This document shows, piece by piece, positions 7,695 to 16,952 of a stretch of 64,000 nucleotides of DNA. The position numbers and the translations under genes are program-made. The DNA is from Bog-756 sp963730685 (GTDB taxonomy: Bacteria; Actinomycetota; Acidimicrobiia; Acidimicrobiales; RAAP-2), in contig CAVSSP010000004.1 in assembly GCA_963730685.1 (NCBI GenBank), positions 248,001 to 312,000 of the forward strand, read 5' to 3'. The notes beneath the pieces were generated by a model, which saw only the letters and a list, made by a program, of their open reading frames with translations, did not search any database and was not told the origin of the DNA. Position 1 is the stretch's first letter. Every line of letters begins with the position of its first letter.

Positions 7695-9901
7695 ATGCCA
7701 TCGATCTTCCGTCGCGCCCGCCTTCTGTTCGTCACGGGCGCCGCCGTGGCGGCCGCCGTCGTCCTGATCGGGTCGCCCGCCGTCGCCGGTGCCGGAACGC
7801 CGACCGCCGGAGGCAAGTCGGTGGCGGCGTCGGAGTGGACGACCTACGACCAAAACTCCCTCCGCACCGGGGTCGACCCGTCGGGCAACTCGTTCTCGCC
7901 GGCCACGCCGGCATGGACGTCCCCGACCCTGGACGGCGAGCTCTACGGCCAGCCACTGATCGCCGCCGGGCGGGTATTCGCCGCCACCGAGAACGACACC
8001 GTCTACGCCCTGGCCGCCGACAGCGGCCAGGTGCTGTGGTCCAGCCATCTCGGGACCCCGCTCAACCCGTCCTCGGTGGCCGGACTGTGCGGCAACATCC
8101 ATCCCACGGTGGGAATCACCGGCACGCCCGTCATCGACACGGCCCGCTCGGAGATCTTCGTGGTGGCCACGGTGGCGTCCGGTGCCAACGCCGTCCACCA
8201 CCTGATCGGTCTGGACCTCTACACCGGCGCCGTGCTCCTCGACGAAGCCATCGATCCCCCGGGCGCCAATCCGGCCTTCCAGCTGCAACGGGTCTCGCTC
8301 GGCCTCGACGAGGGACGGGTGATCGTGGGGTTCGGCGGCAACTCCGGGGACTGCGAGCCGTACCACGGGCTCGTGGTCTCGGCCCCCGAAGACGGTTCGG
8401 CTGTGTCCACCTATACGGTGGCCAACCAGCCCGGTGACGGCCAGGGGGCGGTGTGGATGGGGGGGCGGCCCCATCCGTCGATGCCCAGGGGAACATCTGG
8501 GTGGCGACCGGCAACAGCGAGCACCACGCGTCCACCGACACCTATGACCAGAGCGACAGCGTGCTGAAGCTCAGTCCCACCATGCAGCTGCTCGACTCGT
8601 TCGCCCCCGCCGGCTGGTACGCCGACAATGCCTCGGACGCCGACCTCGGGTCGGGAGCACCCGCCCTGCTCCCCAACGGCCTGGTCTTCGAGGTGGGCAA
8701 GTCGACGAAGGGGTACGTGCTGTCCCAGTCCCACCTCGGTGGTGTCGGCGGGCAGGTGGCGGTCAACAACAGCTTCTGCTTCTCCGACGGAGGGTCGGCC
8801 GATCTCGGCGGCACCCTGTTCGTCCCGTGCAGTAACGGGGTCCACGCCGTCACGGTGACGGCCGCCACGCCCACCCCCTCTTGGACGTCGGCGGCGTCGG
8901 CGGCGACCGGATCGCCCATCGTGGCCGGGGGCCTCGTCTGGTCGATCGGAGGCGGCACCCTCTACGCGCTCAATGCAGCCACCGGCACGGTGGCCCAGCA
9001 GTTCGCCATCGGGTCCTCCGCGTCGTCGTTCCCGTCCCCGGCCGCCGCCGACGGCCTGGTCCTCGCCCCCTCGTCCACGCAGATCCACGCCTTCGAAGGG
9101 CCGGCCGGCCTGCCCGGCCCGCCGTCGCTGGCGCCCGTCCGCCCCGGCTACTGGCTGGTCGCCTCGGACGGTGGCGTGTTCTCCTTCGGCGGTGCCGGCT
9201 TCCACGGGTCGACCGGGGCCATCCACCTGAACAAGCCCATCGTCGGCATGGCCACCACGCCAGACCACGGCGGTTACTGGCTGGTGGCCTCCGACGGCGG
9301 CGTGTTCGCCTTCGGGGACGCCCGCTTCCACGGGTCGACCGGCGGCGTCCACCTGAACAGGCCCATCGTCGGGATGGCCGCCACCCCTGATGGGGGCGGC
9401 TACTGGCTGGTGGCCTCCGACGGCGGCGTGTTCGCCTTCGGCGACGCCCGCTTCCACGGGTCGACCGGTGCCGTCCACCTGAACAAGCCGGTGGTGGGCA
9501 TGGCCGCCACCCCCGACGGGGGCGGCTACTGGCTGGTGGCCTCCGACGGCGGGGTCTTCTCGTTCGGGGACGCCACGTTCAAGGGGTCCACAGGAGGCCT
9601 GGTGCTGTCGGCACCGATCGTCGGCATGGCGGCCAACTCGGTAGGTCCGGGCTACTGGCTGGTGGCCTCCGACGGCGGGGTCTTCTCGTTCGGTCCGCCT
9701 TTCGAGGGTTCGGCCGGCTCCCTCCACCTGGTCCGGCCCATCGTCGGCATGTCGGTCACGCCGGGCGGCGGCGGCTACTGGCTGGTGGCTTCCGACGGTG
9801 GTGTCTTCTCCTACGGGGCGGCCGCCTTCGAGGGATCGACCGGCGGCATCGCCCTGGTGCGGCCGGTGGTGGGCGTCGCCACCGGGTCGCCCGTTTCCTG
9901 A
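7695..9901 (+). pseudogene. Secreted beta-propeller/42-residue-repeat protein, frame broken as sequenced
   Basis: The N-terminus is a Sec signal (RRARLLFVTGAAVAAAVVL ... AVAGA). It is followed by a PQQ-like beta-propeller region with blades such as VFAATENDTVYALAADSGQ, GLVWSIGGGTLYALNAATG and DAQGNIWVATGNS. The C-terminal third is six tandem 42-residue repeats (9146-9898). The frame changes at the 7-G run 8459-8465: adding one G restores VWMGGAAPSVDAQGNIW, so a homopolymer undercall is likely. Exported, probably cell-surface or wall associated; the substrate is unknown. It is placed between thiolase and enoyl-CoA hydratase genes with no obvious functional link. Confidence 0.82.
9146..9898 (+). 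repeat. Six tandem 126-bp coding repeats (42-residue GYWLVASDGGVFSFG units)
   Basis: Each unit starts GYWLVASDGGVF(S/A)(F/Y)G, continues with a FxGSTG turn and ends with PIVGMAATPDGG-type residues. Units 2 and 3 are nearly identical at the DNA level, suggesting recent duplication or conversion. The regular aromatic-Gly pattern predicts beta blades. A second six-unit array is encoded at 19550-20245. Confidence 0.9.
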
Positions 9902-9945
9902 TCGGACCGTCACGGCGTCTTCCGACGCGGCCCGGGGGCCGAAAC

Positions 9946-9959
9946 TAGAATACGTTCTA
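9946..9959. promoter_or_regulatory. KstR-like operator upstream of enoyl-CoA hydratase
   Basis: TAGAATACGTTCTA has the same TAGAA/TTCTA arms as the perfect site at 6290 and differs from TnnAACnnGTTnnA at one core base. It lies about 113 bp before the enoyl-CoA hydratase GTG. TAGAAT itself can serve as a -10 hexamer. Operator identity is inferred from similarity and position. Confidence 0.55.
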
Positions 9960-10072
9960 CTCGTTGCCGGGATGCGGGTGGCCGTTCGCGCCGCCGCCCG
10001 CCCCCGCGTCGACGACGGCGTTTCGGCGCCGGGGTACGAGGCGATCCCCGCCCGCCCGAGGAAGGAGCAGTT

Positions 10073-10868
10073 GTGATCGGCACCGAACACCTGACCTACG
10101 AGGTCGTAGGGAGCACGGCCGTGGTGACCATGAACCGGCCCGAAGCGAAGAACGCGCTCGTCGGGGCCCATGCTGGTGGGCATGGCGGACGCCTGGCTGG
10201 AGATCGATTCGAACGACGACATCCGGTGTGCGGTCCTGACCGGTGCGGGGGGTACGTTCTGCGCCGGCATGGACCTGAAATCGATGTCGGGACCGGGCAA
10301 CGACGAGGTCAAGCAGCGGATGGCCGAGGATCCCGACCTCCATTGGAAGGCCCTGCTCCGGCACTACTCGCTGAAGAAGCCCCTCATCGCCGCCGTCGAG
10401 GGGTGGGCGGTGGCCGGGGGCACCGAAATCCTCCAGGCCACCGACATCCGGGTGGCTGGGACCGGGGCCAAGTTCGGTGTCTTCGAGGCGCGTCGGGGAC
10501 TGTTCCCCCTCGGCGGTTCGACGGTTCGCCTACGGCGCCAGATCCCCTTCACGGTGGCGATGGACCTGCTGTTGACGGCGCGCGAGGTGTCCGCCCAGGA
10601 GGCCAAGGAGATCGGCCTCATCGGCAGAGTGGTCCCCGACGGGAAGGCGCTCGAGACGGCACTGGAGATCGCCGAGGTGATCGGCGCCAACGGCCCCCTC
10701 GCCGTCGAGGCCATCAAGGCGTCGGTGAAGGCCACCGAGGGCATCCCCGAGGAGGAGGCGCTGAAGATGGAGTTGGAGTTCGGCTGGCCCATCTTCGCCA
10801 CCGAGGACGCCAAGGAGGGCCAGAAGGCCTTCGCCGAAAAGCGGCCGGCCAACTTCCAACGCCGATGA
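10073..10868 (+). pseudogene. Enoyl-CoA hydratase/isomerase (EchA-like), frame broken as sequenced
   Basis: GTG 10073 opens the crotonase N-terminus (LTYEVVGSTAVVTMNRPEAKNAL). A one-base excess at about 10160 then throws the frame; the next frame continues with SGPMLVGMADAWLEIDSNDD. Oxyanion-hole segments are present (GAGGTFCAGMDL and AVEGWAVAGGTEI), followed by the typical trimerisation tail, ending EGQKAFAEKRPANFQRR. The family hydrates or isomerises 2-enoyl-CoA in beta-oxidation. It sits behind a KstR-like palindrome and is translationally coupled (ATGA) to a hotdog thioesterase gene. Removing one base gives a normal-length protein of about 264 residues, so the gene is probably functional in the organism. 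Confidence 0.85.
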
Positions 10869-11620
10869 GCCAGAACGGGTGGACCGGGGATCTCGGCGAG
10901 CCACCGACTCCGGGTCGGGTGCGGCTGGCCGAGGCCATCCGCCCGCTGATCGACCTGGCGGTGGCCGGGGTCCTCGAGGACGGGGACGTCACCGACGCGG
11001 CCGTGGCCGTCGAAGCGGTCACGGCCCGGTTGGCGTCTCGGGCCGGACCGGGCAAACGGGTGCGCCAACAGCCCGACGCCAGCCGTCCGCCCCAGGAGTT
11101 CTTCCCCACCAGCCCGGTGATGGGGATCATCAACCCGGTCGCCCCTCCCGTGCGCCTCCACGTGGTCGACGGGGTCGACGGTGGCTACCGCGAGATCCGG
11201 GCCGACGTGAACTTCGGGTACGCCTACGAGGGCCCGCCGACCTGCGTCCACGGCGGCGTGATCGCCGAGGCGTTCGACGAGGTCCTGGGCGCAGCCAACA
11301 TGGTCGCGGGCAACCCCGCCATGACCGGTACCCTCACCATCCGCTACCGCAAGCCCACCCCGCTGCGGACCGACCTCCGCATGGAGGCCCGATGCCTCGG
11401 ACGTGACGGGCGCAAGATCCGCACCTGGGCCGCCATGTACGACGGGGACGTCATGACCGCCGAGGCGGAAGGCATCTTCGTCGAGGTGGGCCCGGACCGG
11501 TTCGTGGCCATCGCCGAGGGCAACGTCGACATCGCCGATCCGGCCATGCTCGATGCCATGCGGGCCGAGGCGGCCCGACCCGGTGCCGCCTCCGACGTGC
11601 CCGGCTTCCCGTCGGCCTGA
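10865..11620 (+). CDS. PaaI-type hotdog-fold thioesterase
   Basis: 251 residues from an ATG overlapping the stop of the enoyl-CoA hydratase (ATGA). About 90 N-terminal residues have no recognisable domain. The hotdog domain follows: VNFGYAYEGPPTCVHGGVIAEAFDEVLG contains the HGG motif and downstream acidic residues of PaaI/YbgC-like thioesterases, and MTGTLTIRYRKPTPLRTDL is the typical central strand pair. It likely hydrolyses a CoA thioester formed in the pathway encoded around it, perhaps as a release valve for dead-end acyl-CoAs. The substrate cannot be read from sequence. Confidence 0.82.
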   Translation: MSQNGWTGDLGEPPTPGRVRLAEAIRPLIDLAVAGVLEDGDVTDAAVAVEAVTARLASRAGPGKRVRQQPDASRPPQEFFPTSPVMGIINPVAPPVRLHVVDGVDGGYREIRADVNFGYAYEGPPTCVHGGVIAEAFDEVLGAANMVAGNPAMTGTLTIRYRKPTPLRTDLRMEARCLGRDGRKIRTWAAMYDGDVMTAEAEGIFVEVGPDRFVAIAEGNVDIADPAMLDAMRAEAARPGAASDVPGFPSA

Positions 11621-11668
11621 CGAGGCCCGGCCCGATCGGCCCGGCCCGATCGCCGCGGTGAGGCCCGC

Positions 11669-13219
11669 TCAGATCTTCTGGCGGCCCTCCCAGTAGGGGT
11701 CGCGCAGCTTGCGCTTGTAGAGCTTGCCGTTCGGGTCGCGGGGCATGGCGTCGGTGAAGTCGATGGACTTGGGCGTCTTGAACTTGGCCAGACGGGTGGC
11801 GCAGTACTCGAGGATCTCCTCGGCCAGTTCCGGTGTGGCCTCGATGCCCTCGGCCGGCTCGACCACCGCCTTGATCTCCTCTCCCCAGTCGTCGTGGGGG
11901 ATGCCGAAGACGGCCACATCTCCGACTTTGGGGAATCCGAGCAGGACGTTCTCGATCTCGGCCGGGTAGATGTTGGCCCCGCCCGAGATGATCATGTCGA
12001 TCTTGCGGTCCCGGAGGAACAGGTACCCGTCCTCGTCGATCAACCCGACGTCACCGACGGTGAAGAACTTGCCGATCCGGTTGCTCTTGGTCTTCTTCTC
12101 GTCCTTGTGGTACTCGAAGTCCCCGGTCTGCATGGACATGTAGACCGTCCCGATCACGTTGGGCTCGTCGATCCGGTTGCCGGCGTCGTCGAAGATGGCG
12201 ATCTCCGAGATGGGCCACGCCTTGCCCACCGTCCCCGGCTTCTCCAGCCATTCCTCGGCCGTGACCAGCGTGCCGCCGCCCTCGGACGCCGCGTAGTACT
12301 CGTCGATGGAGTTCCCCCACCATTCGATCATCTTGTACTTGACGTCCACGGGGCAGGGGGCGGCGGCGTGGATCATGTGCCGGAGGGAGGACATGTCGTA
12401 CTTGGTGCGGGTCTCCTCGGGCAGCGCCAGCAGCCGGTGGAACTGGGTGGGCACCATGTGGGAGTTGGTGACCTTGTACTTCTCGATCAGCTGGAGCATC
12501 TCCTCGGGGATCCACTTGTCCATCAGCACGATGGTGTGGAGCAGGTGGATCGACGCCCCCGAATACCGCATGACGGCCGTGTGGTAGAGCGGAGAGCCCA
12601 CGATGTGGACGTGTTCCTCCTCGGGCAGGATCCCGAACAGGAACAGGATGCCGGACAGGCCGAGTGCCGCCTGTTCGGGGCTGGCGCCGCTCAGGGCCCG
12701 GAACACACCCTTGGGGTTGCCGGTGGTCCCCGAGGTGTAGTTCATGACATCACCGATGGTGCGGTCGGGCGGGTCGGTGCTGGGCTGGGAGTCCCGCATG
12801 GTGGCGTACGAGCCGAATCCCACGATCTCACCCACCGCGAAGCACCGCGACGAGGGCAGCTCGGCCTCCTCGGCGGCGTCCAGGGCCACCTCGGTGAACC
12901 GCTCATGGGCGATGAACGCCTTGGCCTCCGAGTCCTTCAGGATGTACGCGACCTCCGGCCCGATCAGGTGGTGGTTGATCGGGACCAGGTACCAACCGGC
13001 CTGGAGCGCGGCCAGGTAGAGCTCGAACATCTCGACGCAGTTGGGGAGCAGCGTGGCCACCACGTCGCCGGGCTTGAGGTTGAGTCCCCGCAGCCCGTGC
13101 ACCACCTGGTTGGTGCGGCCCAGGAGCGCACCGGCGGTGTACTCCTTCCCGTCCGGTGCCACCAGCGCCAGCTTGTCCGGCTGTTCGTGTGCCAGCGCCC
13201 AAAATCCGAGATCGCCCAT
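11669..13219 (-). CDS. Acyl-CoA synthetase (FadD-like, AMP-binding)
   Basis: 516 residues, complete for the ANL superfamily. The AMP-binding P-loop is YTSGTTGNPKG (about residue 165). The A5-like motif is DEYYAASEGGG, A7 is GDVGLIDEDGYLFLRDR and the hinge/A8 is KIDMIISGGANIYPAEIE. The catalytic Lys lies near the end in RDPNGKLYKRKL. The enzyme activates a carboxylic acid to its CoA ester through an acyl-adenylate. It is transcribed divergently from the SDR gene at 13527, and a KstR-like palindrome lies 121 bp upstream of its start, suggesting co-regulation with the thiolase and hydratase. It resembles steroid-associated FadD enzymes more than long-chain FadD, but the substrate is inferred. 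Confidence 0.9.
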   Translation of the reverse strand: MGDLGFWALAHEQPDKLALVAPDGKEYTAGALLGRTNQVVHGLRGLNLKPGDVVATLLPNCVEMFELYLAALQAGWYLVPINHHLIGPEVAYILKDSEAKAFIAHERFTEVALDAAEEAELPSSRCFAVGEIVGFGSYATMRDSQPSTDPPDRTIGDVMNYTSGTTGNPKGVFRALSGASPEQAALGLSGILFLFGILPEEEHVHIVGSPLYHTAVMRYSGASIHLLHTIVLMDKWIPEEMLQLIEKYKVTNSHMVPTQFHRLLALPEETRTKYDMSSLRHMIHAAAPCPVDVKYKMIEWWGNSIDEYYAASEGGGTLVTAEEWLEKPGTVGKAWPISEIAIFDDAGNRIDEPNVIGTVYMSMQTGDFEYHKDEKKTKSNRIGKFFTVGDVGLIDEDGYLFLRDRKIDMIISGGANIYPAEIENVLLGFPKVGDVAVFGIPHDDWGEEIKAVVEPAEGIEATPELAEEILEYCATRLAKFKTPKSIDFTDAMPRDPNGKLYKRKLRDPYWEGRQKI

Positions 13220-13340
13220 GGTGGTGCCTTCTCCTAGGCCGACGGACGGCCGGTTGCGTCTTCGATGTGACGGCGCTGCTCGGGCCCGGGCATGGTCGAC
13301 AGGACCGGCCCGGGGGTGGCGCCGACCCCGGTGGGGACGC

Positions 13341-13354
13341 TAGAACAGGTTCTC
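13341..13354. promoter_or_regulatory. KstR-like operator in divergent fadD-like/SDR promoter
   Basis: TAGAACAGGTTCTC matches TnnAACnnGTTnn(A) except at the last base. It sits in the 307-bp intergenic region between the minus-strand acyl-CoA synthetase (start 13219) and the plus-strand SDR (start 13527), so one bound repressor could control both. The adjacent GTATAC could contribute to a minus-strand -10 box. Confidence 0.6.
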
Positions 13355-13477
13355 GTATACGGTCAACCTCCCGAGGGTCCCGGTCCGGTGCGCTGGGGGT
13401 TCTCCGTCGGTTGGCGCCCTCCGTCCGCTTCGGGGCGTACCGGCACCCCGACCGCATCACCGTCGGGCGACGAGACA

Positions 13478-13509
13478 GCAGTGACGAGCAGTGACGAGCA
13501 GTGACGAGA
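13478..13509 (+). repeat. Three-copy 10-bp tandem repeat upstream of SDR
   Basis: The unit GTGACGAGCA is repeated three times with the last copy imperfect, ending about 18 bp before the SDR start codon. It lies in the untranslated leader. No function can be assigned. The rest of this intergenic region holds the KstR-like palindrome. Confidence 0.7.
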
Positions 13510-13526
13510 CAGAGAGGTAGTGCGCG

Positions 13527-14447
13527 ATGAGTGGTTTCCTGGAGGGCAAAGTGGTGGCGATCACCGGTGCCGGCGGCGGCATCGGTCGGGCCGTGGCCCT
13601 GGCCGCGGCGGCCGACGGTGCCCGGGTGGTGGTGGCCGACATCGGCGTGGGCCTGGCCGGCGAGGACCCGAAGAGCGAGGTGGCCGAGGCGCTGGTGTCG
13701 GACATCGAGGCGGCCGGCGGCGAGGCGGTGGCCGTGGGGGAGAGCGTGACCACGCTCGAGGGCGGTGGCAAGATCATCGGCGCCGGGGTGGAGCGCTGGG
13801 GTCGGATCGACGGTGTGGTGGCCATCGCCGGCATCCTCCGGGAGCGCATGCTGTTCAACATGTCAGAAGAGGAGTGGGACGCCGTCATCGAGACCCACCT
13901 GAAGGGCCACTTCACCGTCTTCCGGGCTGCGTCAGCCATCATGCGCAAGCAGGAAGGAGGGGGATCGCTGGTCGCCTTCACGTCCGGAGCGTTCGCCGGG
14001 AGCGTGGCGCAGGCCAACTACGCGTCGGCCAAGGGGGGCATCGTGTCGCTGGTGCGGTCGGCCGCCGCCGGACTGAGCCGCTACGGCATCACCGCCAACG
14101 CCGTGGCACCGGTGGCCCGCACCCGGATGTCGGCCAACGTGCCGATGGACCTGGCCGAGATGGGGGACCCCGAGGACGTGGCCCCCTTGGTCGTCTACCT
14201 CCTGTCGGATGCGGCCAGGCACGTGACGGGCCAGGTCTACACCTCGGTGGGGCCGAAGATCGCGGTGTGGAACCAGCCGCGCGAGGTGCGCGCCATGTAT
14301 GCCGACGGTCGGTGGACTCCCGAGCAGATCGCCGCCCGGCTCGACTCGACGGTCGGGCAGGAGCGCATGCCGCTGCTCGACCAGCTCGAGGAGTACCGGA
14401 AGGCAGCCGAGGCCAAGGCGGCCGCCGAGGGCGCCTCTCCGACCTGA
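13527..14447 (+). CDS. Short-chain dehydrogenase/reductase (17-beta-HSD4-like)
   Basis: 306 residues. The Rossmann motif is GAGGGIGRAVAL near the N-terminus, DIGVGLAG follows the second strand, and the active site has Ser (AFTSGAFAGS) and YASAKGG (YxxxK). The NIxGHF-like motif THLKGHF and the 50-residue C-terminal extension resemble SDRs that act on 3-hydroxyacyl-CoA esters in steroid side-chain oxidation (17-beta-hydroxysteroid dehydrogenase 4 type). The C-terminal part (VGPKIAVWNQPREVRAMYADG) is also typical of this group. It is divergent from the acyl-CoA synthetase with a shared KstR-like operator. Stereospecificity and substrate are not visible. Confidence 0.88.
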   Translation: MSGFLEGKVVAITGAGGGIGRAVALAAAADGARVVVADIGVGLAGEDPKSEVAEALVSDIEAAGGEAVAVGESVTTLEGGGKIIGAGVERWGRIDGVVAIAGILRERMLFNMSEEEWDAVIETHLKGHFTVFRAASAIMRKQEGGGSLVAFTSGAFAGSVAQANYASAKGGIVSLVRSAAAGLSRYGITANAVAPVARTRMSANVPMDLAEMGDPEDVAPLVVYLLSDAARHVTGQVYTSVGPKIAVWNQPREVRAMYADGRWTPEQIAARLDSTVGQERMPLLDQLEEYRKAAEAKAAAEGASPT

Positions 14448-14466
14448 CCGCGCCGGTGGCATCGGC

Positions 14467-14832
14467 TCAGCCGTCGCCGAGGATGCAGAACTCGTTCCCC
14501 TCGGGGTCGGCCAGCACCACCCAGCTCTCGTGGCCCGTCTGCCCGATGGTGGGCCGGGTGGCACCGAGCGCCACCACGCGGTCGACCTCCTCCTCCTGGT
14601 CGTCGGGGAGCAGGTCGAGGTGGAGCCGGTTCTTCACCGATTTCGGTTCGGGCACCCGCAAGAAGAGCAGCGGGCGTGCCGATCCATGATCGGGGTGGTC
14701 CTCGCCGGGCTCGACCCACACGTCGCCGTCCTCGTCGACGCGGTGGCCCCATCCGAGCACGGCCGACCAGAAGCCGGCCAGCGAGAGCGGTTCGGTTGCG
14801 TCGATGCTGACCGATTCGATACGCAGGACCAT
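14467..14832 (-). CDS. VOC-family (glyoxalase-like) protein
   Basis: 121 residues when started at ATG 14832 (MVLRIESVSIDATEPLSLAGFW). The longer upstream open frame is Arg/Pro-rich and unlike the family. The Glyoxalase_6-type pattern is clear: LAGFWSAVLGW, VWVEPGEDHPDHG, LHLDLLPDDQEEEVDRVVALGA and VVLADPEGNEFCIL, with the His and Glu of a typical VOC metal site. Proteins of this kind are often resistance or lyase-like enzymes of unknown substrate. It converges with the SDR gene. Confidence 0.85.
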   Translation of the reverse strand: MVLRIESVSIDATEPLSLAGFWSAVLGWGHRVDEDGDVWVEPGEDHPDHGSARPLLFLRVPEPKSVKNRLHLDLLPDDQEEEVDRVVALGATRPTIGQTGHESWVVLADPEGNEFCILGDG

Positions 14833-15085
14833 GAGGTGCCTCCCCGGATGGTTCGAGCTCCGCGCCGTGCCCGTGCGCGAGCACTTTAGGTCCCGCCGGC
14901 GCCCCCTGCACCACGACGCCGGCACCGTTGCGCGAGGGGGGAGTGCCACCACGACACCGTGCGGTCGCACCCCTGGCTAAGCTCGCACCCGTGCTCCCCG
15001 ATGATGATGCAGGCGCCCGACGGGGTGGCGTCACCGTCGAGGTCGACTCCACCGGCCCGCGGGTGGGGCGGCCCGGACGCCCCCG

Positions 15086-16252
15086 ATGAGCGTGGTCGCC
15101 GAGGCCCGCACCGTCGCTCCGACCGCGGTGGTCGGCATGGTGGGTGGCGGCCAGCTGGCCCGCATGACCCAACAGGCCGCCATCGCCTTGGGGATCGAGC
15201 TCCACGTGCTGACCCCCAACCACGGAGATCCGGCGGTGCAGGCCGGGGCCAGGTTCCTCGCCGGTGATCCCGACGACCTGGACGCCCTGTTCGTGCTGGC
15301 CGACACGACCGATGTGGTGACCTTCGACCACGAACACGTGCCCAACGCCCACCTCCGTGCCCTGGCGGACGCCGGCCACCGGGTGCATCCGAACCCCGCC
15401 GCCAAGCTCCTGGCCCAGGACAAGAGCATCGCCCGCCGGGTTCTGCGCGACGCGGGCTTCGACGTACCGGCCTTCGCCGATGTGGCCACCGGCGACCGCT
15501 CCGCGGTGGTGGCGTTCGCGGCCGCCAACGGATGGCCGCTGATGATCAAGGCACCCCGCGGCGGCTATGACGGGCGGGGGGTGTTCACCGTGCAGGGCCC
15601 CGACGACCTCGACGCCCAATCCGGGTTGGCAGCCCTCGACCGCTGGCTGCTGGAGGCCCATGTCCCCATCGCCACCGAGCTGGCCGTGCTGGTGGCCCGA
15701 CGACCCAGCGGGCAGTCGGTCACCTATCCGGTGGTGGAGACAGTGCAGCGGGACGGTATCTGCCACGAGCTGGTCATGCCGGCCCGGATCCCCGCCGAGG
15801 TGGCGTCGCGGGCCGCTGCCGTGGCCACTGACATCGCCGAATCGATCGATGCGTCCGGCATCCTGGCCGTCGAGCTGTTCGTCACCGCGGCGGGTGGGCT
15901 GGTGGTCAACGAACTGGCCGCCCGCCCCCACAACAGCGGGCACGCCACCATCGACGCCTCGACGACCTCGCAGTTCGAGAACCACCTCCGCGCCGTGCTC
16001 GACTGGCCCCTCGGGGCGACCACCCAGCTCGCCCCGGCCGCCGCCACCGTCAACCTGCTGGGCCCGGCCCAACCGATCGACCTGCGTCGCACCGTCCCCC
16101 TGGCACTCGAGGACCCCTCCGTGCGCGTCCACCTCTACGGCAAGTCCTACTCTGCCGGTCGGAAGCTCGGTCACGTCACCGTCCTCGCCGACGACCCCGG
16201 CTCCGCCCTCGCCTCGGCCCGCACCGCCGCCAAGGTGCTGCTCTCCTCATGA
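15086..16252 (+). CDS. purK: N5-carboxyaminoimidazole ribonucleotide synthase
   Basis: 388 residues, normal for PurK. It opens with GMVGGGQLARMTQQAAIALG, the PurK nucleotide-fold signature. The ATP-grasp core follows: DKSIARRVLRDAGFDVPAFA, PLMIKAPRGGYDGRGVF and AVELFVTAAGGLVVNELAARPHNSGHATIDA with metal-binding Glu/Asn. It converts AIR, bicarbonate and ATP to N5-CAIR in purine synthesis, handing the product to PurE encoded 38 bp downstream. The spacer between them carries a duplicated 16-bp stretch around CTCATGACCACCG, which creates several out-of-register ATG codons. Confidence 0.95.
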   Translation: MSVVAEARTVAPTAVVGMVGGGQLARMTQQAAIALGIELHVLTPNHGDPAVQAGARFLAGDPDDLDALFVLADTTDVVTFDHEHVPNAHLRALADAGHRVHPNPAAKLLAQDKSIARRVLRDAGFDVPAFADVATGDRSAVVAFAAANGWPLMIKAPRGGYDGRGVFTVQGPDDLDAQSGLAALDRWLLEAHVPIATELAVLVARRPSGQSVTYPVVETVQRDGICHELVMPARIPAEVASRAAAVATDIAESIDASGILAVELFVTAAGGLVVNELAARPHNSGHATIDASTTSQFENHLRAVLDWPLGATTQLAPAAATVNLLGPAQPIDLRRTVPLALEDPSVRVHLYGKSYSAGRKLGHVTVLADDPGSALASARTAAKVLLSS

Positions 16253-16290
16253 CCACCGCACTGTGACCACCGCCTCATGACCACCGCCTC

Positions 16291-16797
16291 ATGACCACGC
16301 CGCGCGTGGGCATCGTGATGGGCAGCGACTCCGACTGGTCGGTGGCCTCCCCGGCCCGGGACATCCTCGAGGAACTGGGGGTGGCGAGCGAGGTGCGGGT
16401 GCTGTCGGCCCACCGCACACCCCACCAGCTCCTCGAGTACGGCGCCGCCGCCGCCGACCGGGGACTGGGCGTCCTGATCGGTGCGGCCGGCGGGGCCGCC
16501 CACCTCCCGGGGATGCTGGCGTCGGTCACCACGCTCCCGGTCATCGGCCTTCCGGTCCCCTTGTCCCGGTTGGACGGGCTGGACTCGCTCCTGTCGATCG
16601 TGCAGATGCCGGCCGGTATCCCGGTCGCCACGGTCGCCATCGGTGCCGGCCAGAACGCCGGGCTTCTCGCCGCCCGGATCCTGGCCGTCGGGGACACCGG
16701 GCTGCGGCGGGCCCTCCTCGACCACCAGCGATCGCTGGCCGAGCGGTCGCAGGCCAAGGACGAGGCCATGCAGGCCGACCTGTCTGCTCCCGGGTAG
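16291..16797 (+). CDS. purE: 5-(carboxyamino)imidazole ribonucleotide mutase
   Basis: 168 residues, class I PurE length. Motifs: GIVMGSDSDW at the N-terminus, VLSAHRTPHQLLEY (active-site His), IGAAGGAAHLPGMLAS and GLPVPLSRLDGLDSLLSIVQMPAGIPVATVAI. It isomerises N5-CAIR to CAIR. It follows purK directly. The upstream tandem CTCATGACCACCG repeats place three ATGs close together; 16291 is the one in frame with the conserved N-terminus. Confidence 0.95.
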   Translation: MTTPRVGIVMGSDSDWSVASPARDILEELGVASEVRVLSAHRTPHQLLEYGAAAADRGLGVLIGAAGGAAHLPGMLASVTTLPVIGLPVPLSRLDGLDSLLSIVQMPAGIPVATVAIGAGQNAGLLAARILAVGDTGLRRALLDHQRSLAERSQAKDEAMQADLSAPG

Positions 16798-16808
16798 CGC
16801 CTCCCGGT

Positions 16809-16841
16809 GACGCCGACGTCCTGGTGCGACGCGTCGGCGTC
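16809..16841 (+). terminator. Stem-loop after purE (possible terminator)
   Basis: A perfect 9-bp inverted repeat GACGCCGAC / GTCGGCGTC with a 15-base loop starts 12 bp after the purE stop. A further internal GTC/GAC pairing is possible. There is no T-tract, as is common for high-GC actinobacterial terminators, so function is tentative. It separates the pur genes from the Mau-like operon. Confidence 0.45.
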
Positions 16842-16952
16842 GAGGCCGCATCGGACATACACCAGTTGGTGATCCGCGTTCCCTAGCATGACGACCGGGC
16901 AGGAGGCGTCGTACAGCGGGCGCTGCCTCCCATCGCATCGTGGAGGTCGAAC

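Noticed and set aside
5793..8474. 893-residue minus-strand ORF
   Set aside because: Antisense to the thiolase and repeat-protein genes; Gly/Arg/His-rich with no motifs, typical of shadow ORFs in high-GC DNA.
14237..16174. 645-residue minus-strand ORF
   Set aside because: Antisense of purK, VOC region and SDR; no recognisable motif and incompatible with the purK frame.
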